Shown here: one piece after another, positions 35,443-48,123 of the stretch
Numbering within the stretch: the first letter of the stretch is position 1
Layout: every line of letters begins with the position of its first letter
DNA from: Dactylellina haptotyla
Lineage: Eukaryota > Ascomycota > Orbiliomycetes > Orbiliales > Orbiliaceae
Assembly (NCBI GenBank): GCA_031310005.1
Contig: CM062379.1
Coordinates: 2,666,001 to 2,730,000, forward strand
Length of the DNA stretch: 64,000 nucleotides
Direction: 5' to 3'
Translations under genes and position numbers: made by a program
The notes under the pieces: model-generated
What the model saw: only the letters and a program-made list of their open reading frames with translations
Told to the model about the DNA's origin: nothing
The model's database searches: none

Positions 35443-37139
35443 TCGTGTTATTGAAGAATTAATGGAATGGTTCTACAGCAACAAATACAGCCGGACGATT
35501 CCTGAATAATACGAAATTATATTATTTATTAATTATAGCGAGTGTGTTTTCACTTCGGATTAACGAACGTGTCGAAGAATAAACCAAGACGGCGGAAATA
35601 AACGAAGAACGCGAAGAACGAACGATCGGAAATGATGGAGAAAGAGATCTCGTGCGGAAGGGAGACAGGAGGATATTAAAGGAAAGGGAGTTGAGAGTGT
35701 TTTTATTTGGGCCAGCCGAGATTGCCGTCGGACCACTCACACTCACGCTCTCACCAATGCAAGCCCCTAACAGTTAACCTGCCAATGGTCGCTGGCCCAG
35801 CATTCTGCAATTTCAGTCGCAAGGGAAGGAAGGTCTCTTGGTTACCCCAGTCCGCACTAATTCTCACCCTGATACTCTTCGACTTGGCTTTTCCGGTGGG
35901 TCCTCTGCTAGTCGGAAAGGGGCATAGTTCGTTTAATTTGGTTCAATGCACACGGCCCATCAGAGGAAACTTTCCTACCGTTCTCCCTCAGCTGGTGATT
36001 ATTCTCGCGATTTGCCATAGCTTCCGATCTCACGGCTGAATCCAACAAGCCATAAGGAGAATCTGTCTCTCACGAATCATACAAATACACGGGTGTGGTG
36101 TGTTTGTGGTCACGAATGTATACAAATATCGTTCCCAATGCAATGTCATGCTATTTATATCTTCCCCGACGTTACCTTTGCGCACCTCCTACCGCTGGCT
36201 AGTTCCGTAGGAATCCCTCTTTCGACGCTATCGGATCTTGGAAGAAAGAAAAAATATGTTTTGTTTGACAGGTGCAGGCAAAAGTGGGCTGCAATGGCAC
36301 CGTTGCAAGGGTCCAGAGATCCCCTTGCCCCTGGCTCGTTCTTTGTTCAACCACAAACAAGTAAATTTAACGAACAAACACCACTTGCGCTTATGATCTG
36401 AATCTGAATATTCGCCTTTGTTCTTTCGAATCTTTTCCTTGGTACAGAAACCGGCAAGAACGGCCGTCGGGTGTAGCCACGCCGACGGTGAGGAAAATAC
36501 TCACCATAGACTCGGAATTTCTCCTCCTTTCCCAGCTGCTTATTCCGTCACATTCAAAATCTTACATGCACATACATCGACGACCACGGAAAAATATTAA
36601 TTCAGCACTCGAGTCACGCGCATTTAAATTCTCGCCAGTGCCCCAGCATTACAACGCATTGTGATCTTCAGCGAGAAACGAGTTGACATGCCATTCCCAC
36701 CCAAAACGACAGAGCCAATAAAGAGAAACAAGTCGGGATGTTTACTGATACTTATTTTTTGGGGCTAATCGATACACACTACTTTTATGGCAGTTGCTCT
36801 AAGTAACTTGCCCGATGTTACACTACTAGCTCGTAATTACAGCAACTGATACAAAATCCCAAGTTGTCCCATAGCTCAGAGGAAAGAAACCTAGCGCACA
36901 CCAAAAAAAATAAAAATAATAACTATAAAATACGACAGCTCCAAAAGATCAACCCAGTCCCACCTGGGCAGGACGGGGAGTTACCCGACTCTCATTTGCT
37001 ACGCAGCAGAGCCGCCAAATAACAAAAATCCGGCATGCATAAGGCGTGCACATCCGAAATAACTTACCCATTTCCGATCCACCCGCGAACGCCATCCAAA
37101 ATATCCACAAGACAGCGGAAACGAAGCTGCACTTTACAA
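35443..37139. other. intergenic
   Basis: Promoter region of the DUF7707-like gene and 3' flank of the small secreted protein gene. Several frames under 120 codons are present; none has motifs. The promoter side carries an AT-rich stretch with only weak TATA-like sequence. Confidence 0.45.
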
Positions 37140-37547
37140 CTAAGCATCTTCCATGATCTCGATTGCTGGAATACCAGTCGCTAGCGTGCGGGGCGCAACG
37201 CCTGCTGCGGTACTTGTGACGCAACGAGCTATATCGGTTACTCATGTCAGCCAACCATCGGAGAACGGGGTCACGGAAATTAAACTCTCGACAACAATTG
37301 TTCACAGATAATACACTACGGGCTCCACAAACTTACTCGATGTACGGGATGCTGTTGTCGTAGAAGTCGATCCGTTTACTATAATTCGAATTCTGGTCCG
37401 GACGACAACTCGAACGCAAGTTCGGTAAACAGATTTCGGTTCCGGTTCTGGGACCGGCGCGGCAACGCCCATATCTGGCAATAATATCATTGCCATGAGC
37501 ACGAATAAAGACAAGAGGGTAGAGAACTGGAGGGATACAAAATGCAT
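37140..37547 (-). CDS. small secreted protein, 91 residues
   Basis: The proposed exons are 37547-37337 and 37204-37140 (minus). The ATG at 37547 begins MHFVSLQFSTLLSLFVLMAM, a strong signal peptide, followed by PVPEPEP and a basic, Arg/Val-rich segment. A canonical GTAAGT donor and a CAG acceptor give a short last exon ending PAIEIMEDA. The acceptor is a CAGCAG tandem, so products of 91 or 90 residues are possible. A TATAAAG sequence at 37686-37692 lies about 140 nt upstream. Family unknown. The second exon is inferred from splice consensus only; without it the frame ends at 37302. Confidence 0.5.
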
Positions 37548-38734
37548 CTTTTTCAACTATGAAAATCGAATATTCCGAGTACTATTCCAAGTTGAAAGGG
37601 TTCTTTGTGGTAGGAAATCTCTAGACGTCGACGCGTACCATAGATATAGCAAGTAAACATTAGATCGATGCGGACCAAAGAGCTGCTTTATATGTTGGAT
37701 ATGAGAAAGCCCCAAAGATGGAATAGTATACATCATCACGGTGGTCCGTATATCAACGATATCTTGAGATCTCGTTTTAGGCCCAAAACGGTCCTGAACA
37801 TCATACCAATGTCATATCTCGATGTTTACAGGCAATACCCAGAGCCGCTCTCCCGTAAACATATCGATAAATCAACACACCGGTTTCGAATTCATGGACC
37901 GCACATGACCGATAGGGAATATTAATACTGAAAACCGCCATGGCGATCTTTTACGGAGTTGAGCCAAAACCGTAACATGAAAATCCCCTTCACCTGCCTT
38001 TCGGATCCGTCGCCACGAAAAGTCGTCTACAACACAAATATGCTCAGCTCCACCGTTTACCTAAATCGGACGAAACATGAAGCAGGGACATGGGACCCAT
38101 GGGACCCCACCCTTTCGACATCTTCCATTGAAACATCTCGCCTTTAGCGGCATTTGAACACAATTTTGCGCTTTTTTCCATCACTATTAGCGACCCTTGT
38201 GAAGCCAAGCGAGATAAACCAGGAGAACCAAGGGCTTTTTTTTTCCGTTGCATATTGATCGATAAGGCCTTGCGGGATGTTCCTAGGGATTTGCCATTCG
38301 TGATTCTGGATTTCTCCATAGACATCGATAAAACGTGATGGCAATCCGAATCGTTTCATGGAGTTCTATTTCAGGAGATTTTCTGAGCAATTGTTAATTC
38401 CCCGGAGTTATATATAGACAGGACATCAAAATAATTGAAAAAAGGTTCTTCCACATTTACTGTGGTCTCAAATTTGACTTTTCAAATTGCAGGAAAGAAA
38501 GAAAATAGAACGCCAAAACTCCAGAACAGTGCTTGCTAAACATACATCGTCAAGAATACAAGGATACGTGTTTCTCAGCCTCGCTCGCTAAACATGATTA
38601 TCTCCTTTCCTTTAGAAATGCGAATCGGAGGTACAATCATGCCTTGGAAATAACGCCCTTAACAATGCCTCTAAATCAAATATTTTTCTTTCTTGTACAA
38701 TAGTCTGTAGCAATGACTATAGACGCGCGGCCTA
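37548..38734. other. intergenic
   Basis: Promoter of the small secreted protein and 3' flank of the large coiled-coil gene. No further gene is supported. Confidence 0.5.
37686..37692 (-). promoter_or_regulatory. TATA box of the small secreted protein gene
   Basis: TATAAAG on the minus strand, about 140 nt upstream of the ATG at 37547. Assigned by sequence and distance. Confidence 0.45.
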
Positions 38735-41700
38735 TTACCGTCTTCCAACATTGGGTCTGACTTTCTCCAAGGACTTGACCAGCGAAGCTTTCAATTCCTT
38801 GTTCACAGCCCACTCTTTACTGAAATGCTTCATTCTGCTTATCGCCCTCACAGCGGTGGCGACAACCTTCAAGCTGGGCTTCTTCTGGCGAGATCTTCTA
38901 TCTACTAAGATGCCCATCTTCTCAACCATCCGTAGTTGCAACTCGTTGCTACACAAAAGACATTGTTAGTATAAGGATACCGTGGCTTAAAAGGGTAGAC
39001 AATAACATACCAAGCACTAAACATCTCAACCTGCTTCAAGAAATAATTCTTCGAGTAGCTGAGATCCCGTCTGAACTTCTCCTCCCGCCCAGCCTTCGCC
39101 CTTAACCATTGTATCTGTTTGCCCAATCCTCGAATTTCTGCCTTGTGGTTTCTTTGTTGCTCCACAGTCAGGGCTTGCATCTCTTTCTGGGTCATAAAAT
39201 CATTCTGAACAACTTTCTGCTCGAATAGATTTCTCTCTTCCTCCCAGGTCTTTTGCATATGCTCGAGCTTCTCTTGGGCGCGCTCAAGTCGGGATTGTGA
39301 TTTCAGCAGGGACTCTTCTGCCTTCATTGCCTTAGTTCCGAGCTTGGTTCTATCTGTCTTCAAGGCCTTGATCCTTGCAACCAACTCCTTCTCCCTGGCG
39401 AGCATTAACTGGACATCGTTTTCTTTGATTTCAAGATCGCCTTGAATTTGTTCAATCTGCAGCTTGGCGCTCATGAGGTGTTGATGAAGCTCCTGTCGCT
39501 CAATCTGGGCATCTGTGTCATCAAGGGCGCGAGTTCGGTTGGGCCTAGCCTCTCTAAGGTCGGTTTCCAACTTGACGATCCGCTGTCGCTGTTCCCTGAT
39601 TTTTTCTCTACCCTGTGCTTCCCTTGTTTTGACAGTCTCGAGGTCTCTCTTAATCTCAGAAAGTTCCATCGGATCGACCAAATCCATCTGCGCGTCTTGA
39701 AGTTCGGTGATGCGAGCCTCCAATCTGGCAATATCACGCTTAGCAAGGAGTCCTTCGCGTTCCCGGACGTCAGTCAGGGCTTTGACCTGAGAGGACAATT
39801 CGGCGATCTCATCTTCGAGCTTTTGTTCGTCGGCAACTGCCTGTGACATGGCTTCTTCCAACTGCATCTCCATCTCTTCAGCCTTTCCCATAAGCTCGTC
39901 ACGCTCTTCCGTGATGAGTTTGAGCTCTCTTTCAAGTTTTCCCTTTGCCATCCGCAGGTCAACCTTCTCCTGATCCAATCGGTGACGAGAGCCAATCTGC
40001 GACGTCAAATCGTTTATCTGCGCTTTGAGTTCTTCTCGCTCGATCTCCAGCTCCTGGCAGTCAGCTCTAATTGAGGAAAGCTGAGTATTGTTGCTCAAGA
40101 GTTGTTCGTGCATGTTCTGCTTCTCTCTGAGTGCTGCTTCAAGCCGTTTCTCCATGTTTTTAATGTCGATCTTGAGCTGTTCTTGTGAAAGGTTGCCATT
40201 CTTAAGAGAGTCGAGGGAGCTCTGGTAGTTCAGTTGTTCGTTCCGCAGTTGTGACTGGGCGATAGCTAAGCTGTCCTTATATGTTTTGATCTCAGACTTC
40301 AGGTTTTCGCATCGAGACTTGGCGTCGGCAAGTTGCTCCTGGGCGTCCTTGAATTCGTTAGAATGATTCTGCGAGGCGTACTTGATATCTTCCTCCAACG
40401 AACGTACTTTGTCATCAAGCGCTCTCTCGTTCTTTCGAATATGGCGAACCTCATCCTTAGACTGCTGGAGTTCAACTGCATTCTTCTCCAGCATTTCTTT
40501 TCGCCGTTCAAGATCGTGATTGAGATTTGTGATTTGCAAGTTCAGGGAAACGATCTCTTCACGATGAGCAGCCTTGAGAGTTTCTACATCTTTGGCAAGT
40601 TTCATCTCATGCCCATGGAGATTGCCCTCCGATTCTCGAAGATTTGAGATGGTCTTCTCAAAGCCTTTAACTCTCTGTTCCGCGGTGGTAAGCTTGAGCT
40701 CGAGCTGTCGCTTTTCTGCGCTCCAGTCGTCGGACTTAGACCGTAGATCCTTGTTCTTAGCATCGAGGCTAGAACGAAGCCTATCGATTTCGCTTTCGAG
40801 AACAATTCTATCAGAGGATAGCTGGGCTTTGAGGGACTGCTCAGCGTTGAGAAGTTTTTGTTTCTCATTAGCAAGATTTGACTTTACGTCATTAAGTTCC
40901 TTGCTCAGCCTCGTCAGGTCACTCTGCAATTCTTGACTTTCGGTCGTTAGGGTGTTATGCCGTAGTTGGAGAAGATTCTTCTGGCTCTCCGTATCCTCAA
41001 GCTGCCGCTTTACCCGCTCCTTTTCTTCTTGTAGCCTAGTAATTTCAAGCTGTAGAGCTTTTGTATCGCCTCCAAAATTGTTGGAAAGCTGTGTAATTCG
41101 GCTCTTCAAGCTCTCAACCTCGGAAGACTTTTCACGATGTAATGTAGTCACGGAGGCCAAATCCTCTTGCAGCTTCACAAGATCATTCTGTAATCTTTGA
41201 CGGTTGTTCTCGCGGTCTTGGGCGGTGTTCTTCATGAAAATCGAGCGTTCCTGGTGGTCTTCTCGGATCCTTTGGATCTCCTCCTTATGCTTCTCGACCA
41301 TAGCGACCATCTCATCTTCCATGCGATTGCGATGGTCAATAGCATCATCTATCTTGTCCCGAATTTCGTCTAGCTCATTCTGGAGTTGGCGATTATCGTG
41401 TTCCAGTTCCATTATTTTGTCGCTAAGTTCGTTGTCTTGACCATCTTGTTCGGTTTGCAGCGTCGCCAACCTTGTTTCAAGAGAATCTTTCTCATCTTGG
41501 AGAGTTTTCATTGTCGCCTTCTTCTGTTGATACTGCTGCCTGGCACTGGCGATCTGCGCGTCATGTTCCTCCTGTATGGTCTTTAGCTCATCGTCCTTTC
41601 CTGCGAGTTCTTCTTGCAGTTCTTGGATTTGGACGTGTAGAGCTTGTTGCTCACCACCATCTTCCTCGTCCCTAGCTTGAAGTTCTTCTTCTAGCTCCCG

Positions 41701-42933
41701 GATGCGATCTCGAAGCTGTTCGTTTTCTTTATCTTGAGAATCCTGTCGGTTGTCCAATTTCTCATCTTTCTCCCGGATTTCAGCCTCAAGATCATCTTTG
41801 TCGCCCTCCAATTCAGCCACTCTCCTGTTTAAGGTTTCGATGGCCTCGGCGTCTTCTCGCTCTGTACTGTCTCTATCCTGGAGCTCCAACCTCAGCCTTT
41901 CGTTCTCATCTTTGAGTATATCAAGCTGACTATTCTTGTCCTCCAGTTCTGCCAATAAATCGTTGATCCTAGCCTGATCAGCCTCTGATCTTTTACTGTC
42001 GGCTAATTTCTGTTGAGCGCTGGTTTGGGCGCTTCGTGCATCCCCTTGGAGCTCCATGACGAGTTTTTCGGAGTCGATCAGCGCCTTCTTTAATCGTTTC
42101 AACTCGGCCCGGAGGGTGGTATGTTCAACTTTCATTTCGATATTCTAAAAGACAAAAAAGATATTAGCACAACTCCTTCACCCGCTCAGGATGATCAAAG
42201 TAAAACAAACCTCCCGAATAGCAACATCGTTGAACTCCGGTCCGAGTTTATTCAGCTTCTCATCAAGAAAGAAGATTTTGAGTTTCAAGCTAAAGTTCTC
42301 CTTCTTAATATCGTCGATGATCTAACCCCGGCGTTAGTGTTTTTACATCTTAAGTTTTCTTGAAATCCTGAAACAAACCTTCTCCTGCTCTCTCAGCGTT
42401 AACTGTCCGTCATCCAAAACACCTCCTTTCCCACTAATCCTCGGTATAGGAGTTGATACATCACTAGAATCGGCCTGCTGAGGTGCGAGTGGGGTGTTGG
42501 AATCGTTATATGACGAAGCGTCAATACCAGAGCTGTCTCCTCTCGGCAGCTGCGGCGTACCACCCGAATACATCTCCATGTGTCTAACACTCATCGGCGT
42601 CCTAGCAACCGCAGCATTAATCCTGTCGATATTGCTGTTCAAATTATTCTTATGTACCGATTTCAGGAGGGGTGTGAATTCGCCAGCGGATTTTCTATTC
42701 GTCCTATCACCTAGCGGCGCTCGCGAAGGGGTCGTGATGTTTAGCGTCGACTTTGGGGCGCCAATGGATAGCCCACCGCGTTTCGTCTGGTTCTTGTTCC
42801 CGACGGCGCCAGGACGGAGTAGGTTATCTTCGCGGGGTTGGATGAATGTCTTTTCCGGTGAAAACTGAGGACTGCTAAACCCAGCAGCGGATGTAGCATC
42901 CATATGGGATGGTGAATTGAAAAATGCAGCCAT
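38735..42933 (-). CDS. CM1/PACT-like coiled-coil MTOC protein (ApsB/Mto1- or Pcp1-like)
   Basis: Exons on the minus strand are 42933-42379, 42321-42211, 42144-39011 and 38948-38735, giving 1337 residues in phase. The N-terminus is disordered, with SSPQFSPEKTF and Ser/Pro sites. The first intron lies inside the CM1 (centrosomin N-terminal) motif: TLREQEK joins IIDDIKKENFSLKLKIFFLD, followed by NKLGPEFNDVAIRENIE. CM1 motifs bind and activate gamma-tubulin complexes. About 1000 residues of heptad coiled coil follow. The C-terminus, GREEKFRRDLSYSKNYFLKQ then EMFSACNELQLRMVEKMG, looks like a PACT or Mto2-binding type targeting domain, again assembled across an intron. Likely function: microtubule nucleation at spindle pole bodies and septal or outer-plaque MTOCs. 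Which of the ApsB/Mto1 or Pcp1/PcpA classes it belongs to needs a tree. Confidence 0.88.
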
Positions 42934-44042
42934 CTTGTTGGTGTCGAGCTCGAGCTGTTCGCGTTCTCAAGGTTGAAGTATCAAGGGGTAGGACGAGGAG
43001 TAGGTGAAGCTAAAGAACGAAAATAGCTAGGAAATCTGTCTTTGTAGACGTCCTTGAGGACGTTCAAAGACTATCGAGGGTCGTTCTGGCTGGTAGGCCT
43101 CATTTACTAAGGCGGTGGTAAAATCAATGGTGGTGATGAAGTTGAGGTCCGAATATCGACCGCTACGGGAATGCTGGCAAGATTTCTTTGGAGGTCGGGT
43201 TTGTGTTGTCTCACAAAACGTAAACAAAAACAATGAACGTCAAGTAATCACGTGATGGTGTCTGCAACACACATAACAACACAAGAATACATTGTGAGGC
43301 ACAGGACAACACAACAGAAACCACAACTCACGCAACATCACCTGCTACAATCGACAGCATCCAACGTTGTGGGCAGGTAGGCAGACAATTCGCAGGCAGT
43401 ATGAATACAAGGGCATGCATCAGCAGCCGCTGGTCACTAAATTTGGATCATTTACGATTTTACAAGGCAAGTAGAAATGTTCAGTTGGCTAATTCTATTT
43501 GAATTTAACGAATGTAGCTATGTAAGTCCAGAAAGGTCTATCCGCCATGGCGGGTGCAAGCTGTAGCTCGCATGCTGGTGTAAATATATATATACAGAGA
43601 ACTGAAGCAACCAAAAAGCTCCATGGGCAGTCTATTATAAGACGCAGCCAAAAAAAAGGTAAAGCCTATTCAATAAGAAACCCGAAACGAACGGTGGATG
43701 GATAATCGCTCATCGAGAGGATATAAACGAAAGAATGCTATAAAGCAGAATGTGGATCCCCTGATGCTCCGATTTTTCTCAGAAAAATATAAAAATGTTG
43801 ACCCCAGTGATTTTCCCTTAATAAATGGTTGAAAAAAACATGAATCATAAAATCGTTAGGGTCGTAAAGACTGGTAGAAAAAGGCCTATCAGGCACGGCC
43901 GGACAGGTAGAAAGAAGAGAAGAGAAAAGACAAAAAAACATTGTAGAGCAGACACTGCTCTTCTAAAAACAGGTATATATGCAACCGGATATATGCTTGT
44001 TGGGTATATGGCGTAAGTTGTTAGGAAAAGGAAGTGCGGAAC
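42934..44042. other. intergenic
   Basis: 5' flank of the coiled-coil gene and 3' flank of the GH17 gene. 43257-43350 is rich in ACAACAC units. No gene is supported. Confidence 0.5.
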
Positions 44043-45293
44043 TTAGTGGCTTGGGGATGTTCCAAGGATACCCCAGTGCCTTTCAACGGATGGGGTAGCT
44101 GGCTTCCAGCCCTCATCATAAGCGGTGAGGAGCATATAGGTGTCAAGGTTAGAAGCAGCAAGCTGAAGGAACTGAGCCTGTTCAGGCTGGCCCGGAATAG
44201 CAACACCAATGGCGTCTCCGGCGTTTGGCCAACCAGTCTCAGAGATGATGACTTGCTTATCAGCTCCGCAAGCAGCTTGGATCTCGGCGAGATGGGTCTT
44301 AAGGAAGGCACCAGAGCTGGCAACGTCGCAGTTTCCATCGAAGAATGGGTGCATGTTGATCATAACCAAGTTATCTTCACCGCAGAGCTGGGGGTATGTC
44401 TTGTACCAGATCCAGACATCAGTATTGCCGACAGAGCCGGTGTAGCCCTCCGCCTGGACGGTTTTGCGGGTAATGGCAGCGTAGCTGAGAAGCTTGGAAA
44501 CGGTGGCTTCAGCGTTACCTTGGTTCTGGTTGACGACTTCATTTCCAACGGAGATGAAGGCAATTCCAGACCAGTCCTTCTTGCCAGTGGCGGTCATGGC
44601 GGTTTTCACTTGAGAAACGAGAGAGGAAAGATCCGCATTGAAGGCAGCGTCATCTTGAACGTTGTAGATACCAAGCATGACCTTGAGTTGATGATTCCAA
44701 GCAGCAGTGACAACATTGGCAACTTGGTTGCAGTCAACTCCGTAGATACGGAGCCAGTTGTAACCACCTCCGCTAGCGGCGATGGCAGCGATTTCGCTTT
44801 CGACGGTGGTAGTGTCCTTGCACAATCCGTTATCGTGATAAGGGGAGTAGACGATACCGAGGCCGAGCTTGCCATCAACAACTGGGGCTGGATCCGTGCT
44901 TCCACCAGATGACTGGGAGGTTTGTGCAGGGGCAGGAGCGGATGTTTCAACGATGTCGAGGGCTGGGGCTGGGGGTGTGGTGGTGGTGGTAGCACTAGTC
45001 TTGGACTTTCTTCTCCTTGGTTTGGGGCTTGGAGTGGCGTCCGGCTGGACGGTAGACCTCGAGTAAGAGATTGTGTTTCCGTCCTGGTCGACGACGACAA
45101 ACACCTTGACTACTGGTCTGACGACCTGTGTGACAGTGGCCATACGCTTGTCCATAGCTAGTGGCATTGGTTAGTTTCGGATTCTGTAACATCCTTACCG
45201 GATTGGGAGACACATACCCTGAGGAAGAGCGCAAACTCCATTGAAGATGCTAGCCGCAGCAACAGCAAGAACTGCGAGACGTGCGGAAACCAT
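44043..45293 (-). CDS. GH17 cell-wall beta-1,3-glucanase/transglycosylase
   Basis: Exons 45293-45218 and 45157-44043 (minus) give 396 residues. Exon 1 encodes the signal peptide MVSARLAVLAVAAASIFNGV. The splice gives LPQAMDKR, whose KR is a likely Kex2 cleavage site, as in Scw4/Scw10-type proteins. A Pro/Ser/Thr linker (about 60-105) precedes the catalytic TIM barrel, which starts GLGIVYSPYHDNG. The acid/base Glu is in SVGNEVV (about residue 230) and the nucleophile Glu in SETGWP (about 331). No GPI tail is seen, so the protein is probably secreted and held in the wall. The role is glucan remodelling during growth. It has a TATA box and a 5'UTR intron upstream. Confidence 0.93.
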
Positions 45294-45363
45294 TGTGATT
45301 TGAGATTCGAGTCTAAAGACCTGTAGACTGTCGATTTGATGATTTTATGAGGAGATGGGAGGC

Positions 45364-45712
45364 CTGGAAAGTGACAATTGGTTAGCAATCCGAGGCCATT
45401 TATGAAAGCAAGCTACGTCGATGCTGCCCAAGACGTGAATAATAAAAACAAAAGACCCATTTAATAATGGTGATCGGAGAGATGAGTATGTTGCTGTGGG
45501 GAGGTTGTATTACAGACTATGATAGTCTATATTAAACTTTGACGTTCGATCAGGATATTTGATTTGATATTGCTGAAGCAACCTCCAACAACACCAATTA
45601 CAACGACTGTCCAACAACAATGCACCAAAAAAATGCAACGAATATCGAAAATAAGAAACAGAAATGCGACGTATGAGTAAAGGAAGTGGGAGATTTCTAG
45701 CTGCCAACTTAC
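45364..45712 (-). other. putative 5'UTR intron of the GH17 gene
   Basis: On the minus strand a GTAAGT donor at 45712, a GCTAAC branch point and a CTTTCCAG acceptor ending at 45364 define a 349-nt intron in the leader, between the TATA box and the ATG. It is much longer than the coding introns in this window. Confidence 0.55.
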
Positions 45713-45782
45713 TTGAAGGTTCTACCTTTGTTAGGCTGTTGGGGGTGTTGTGTAAATCCTTCGAGGTAGGCGTGTGCACTTG

Positions 45783-45790
45783 CTATATAA
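45783..45790 (-). promoter_or_regulatory. TATA box of the GH17 gene
   Basis: TTATATAG on the minus strand, about 70 nt upstream of the proposed leader intron donor and about 490 nt before the ATG. Confidence 0.45.
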
Positions 45791-48048
45791 GGAGTGGGAT
45801 CGATTGATTTTTGCTCAGCAAAATCGAAACAGTTGATTTTAATATTATCAGTGAAGACGGGCCGATATCTAGTCGAAGATTCGGATCACTTGGCTTTTTT
45901 GTTTTTTCTGTTTTGATATATTGAGTTTATTTGGTTCTCAAGAGTACTAGACCCGAGTTTGCGTGTCGTGAAGGGCGACGTAAAGGACTGTATAAGCAAA
46001 AAAGACGCTATATCCTCTAGGGACAGTGGTCGAATTTCCAGCAACTCTGAAGGAAAAGGAATGTGGGCAAAGTGCGCGCACTCGAAAGGAAAGAAGATGC
46101 CAAAGGAAAGGCGATGAGTGTGGTGACCGTGAGTGAGCGGGAAAGAGGAAGACGAGAAAGGCGGACGGGCGAGTCTTATATTTCGTTTGGAAAACGGGTG
46201 GTTAGGTTTCTACAAACTGGGTACCTGGGAACCGACACATTCCTTTTGCTCAAGGACACATGTGCGGCCAGCCAGCCCGCCCACCTCCACTGGTGCAACG
46301 GCCACCCAGCCTCGTCCTCCGCCTGTGTGTGCTACCCCTCGCCGGAGGAAACAAAACATGCTAACTGACATAGCCCAACTCTAGCTCGAAACTTCACGGA
46401 AAAAACTGCTCTGGACCCGGGCTTGACCGCTCTCGACAGCTCGAGTCTCCTATGGACGGCCGCTTTTGAGAGCAAATATCGGCAACTAAGACCGCGATGT
46501 CCCTCATGTACCTCATGTACCTCGAGTGCCTTCGAGCTAGCTCTCTGCCTAAGTTAGGAACCTGATATGCGCGCGGTCTGCAAGTCAGAAACAGAGACAG
46601 ACAAATTATAGAAACATGGGTTGGCATGTGGGAGGCAGTTGGGAACGAGCGATGGCCAGTGCCGTGCGGTTGGAGCACGCTCCCAGGGGTAGCTTGCTCT
46701 GCTAGTGTTGCTGCCCCCCCTGCCTGTCATCCACACTTTAGTAGGGCCCCTGACTGATGAAACCACCGGGCTCTCCTATCAGCGGGACTCAGATCACCCA
46801 ACAATAGCCCGCGAAGAAGAAAAATAGCACCCAGCTTACGACGAGCTGCCAAAAATGACAATTGGCCCGGATAGCCGTCGATGGAAACATCAATGCGAAA
46901 CTGAGGAAAACTCTCGAGCCCAGAGTATTCGTCACCTCTGGTACACCATCCCAATGCGTTGGGATTAGCATCCAGACTCCTCGAAAAGGGTGAAGGTTAA
47001 CAAACGGGCTAGCTCAACAGCCCTCTGGGCGCCACTATCACAGCAAAGTCTCAATCCGGTCCGTGAAAGCCTACTGAGCTGGCGTAAACCATCGAGATCT
47101 CAGAACCCCAGATCCTGGCTCGTATGCAGGTACGAGAAAAAAAATCGCTCCTCTTACCTAACTCCCGCCAGGCAAAGGGAAGCCTACCCGAATACGCTGC
47201 CGAAGGCAAATGTGCATGTTGAGGGAAAAAATATTTCCCCAACCCGCCGTGCCTCATCCATCATTCAAGAAGCACGGCCAACGTGGGAACTCAAAATGTG
47301 AAGGAAAATTCTTCACGAAGACCTCTCCCCACCACAGGTGCCATGTGGCGATTTGCTTGGCTCGAGACCTTAAGAACCAACGGGAATCGAGTTGTGTGTT
47401 GTTCATTTCAACCCGCCCGCCGCCGGATTCGGCAAAATGCCCCTGCTTGTCCTGGACCTCCTTGTTTCTGTTTGTTCCTCCTGTTCCTGCATCCAAGCAG
47501 CCCTGTTTTTGCCCATAGAATTCGGCCAATGGTCACAAAAGGCGCCAGCTCGGTTCAGATTGCTGGTCGCTCCTTTCCTTCTTTGATGAGCATTTGTCGC
47601 TGTTGTACGACCAGGCGCCCTGGTTTTCCTCAGCGGAACGAACCAGAGAAGAGTAGGATTTCGGGCGGTTCGCAAGGGGAAAACCTTTCTCTGATTGTCG
47701 ATCAAGATACCACTATCAACATGTCAAAATTTTGTAAGTGGGGTGTCAGAATCAAATTTCTCCTTGCTTTACATAATTGTGCATAATATTCACAAGCTTC
47801 GACAGCGTCACCACCATCAGCCGTCCACCATCGGCAAAGCAACCTCTTGCTTGTGACATCGGGTCAAAGGAACCGAATGGAAAAGAATTGGCATCGAATT
47901 CCGAAAGTATGGGCGATATAGTTCCACTCGCTTACAGCATTAGCCATTATAACTACCATCTATTTTATTACTTAAATTATTACCGCCAATATATACCAAT
48001 ATCCCGACCAAACGAACATCGGGTTTCTGGCTGAGTCCAAATGGTACA

Positions 48049-48123
48049 TATTCTCTGCATGCTGATCACATCTCACTAGCAGAAGAGGCTAAATGCTCAC
48101 AGCATGTGATATAGCAGAGAATA
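48049..48123. repeat. 75-nt hairpin-forming inverted repeat
   Basis: TATTCTCTGC (48049-48058) pairs perfectly with GCAGAGAATA (48114-48123), and ATCACAT (48065-48071) with ATGTGAT (48104-48110), around a 32-nt loop. The internal bulge is 6 versus 3 nt. No clear flanking target-site duplication is seen. Confidence 0.65.

Noticed and set aside
44034-44912. 292-codon plus-strand frame over the GH17 gene
   Set aside because: Antisense to a clearly recognised enzyme with catalytic motifs on the minus strand.
47720-47900. ATG TCA AAA TTT followed by GTAAGT, as a gene start with an immediate intron
   Set aside because: No acceptor gives a second exon longer than about 45 codons or with protein character.
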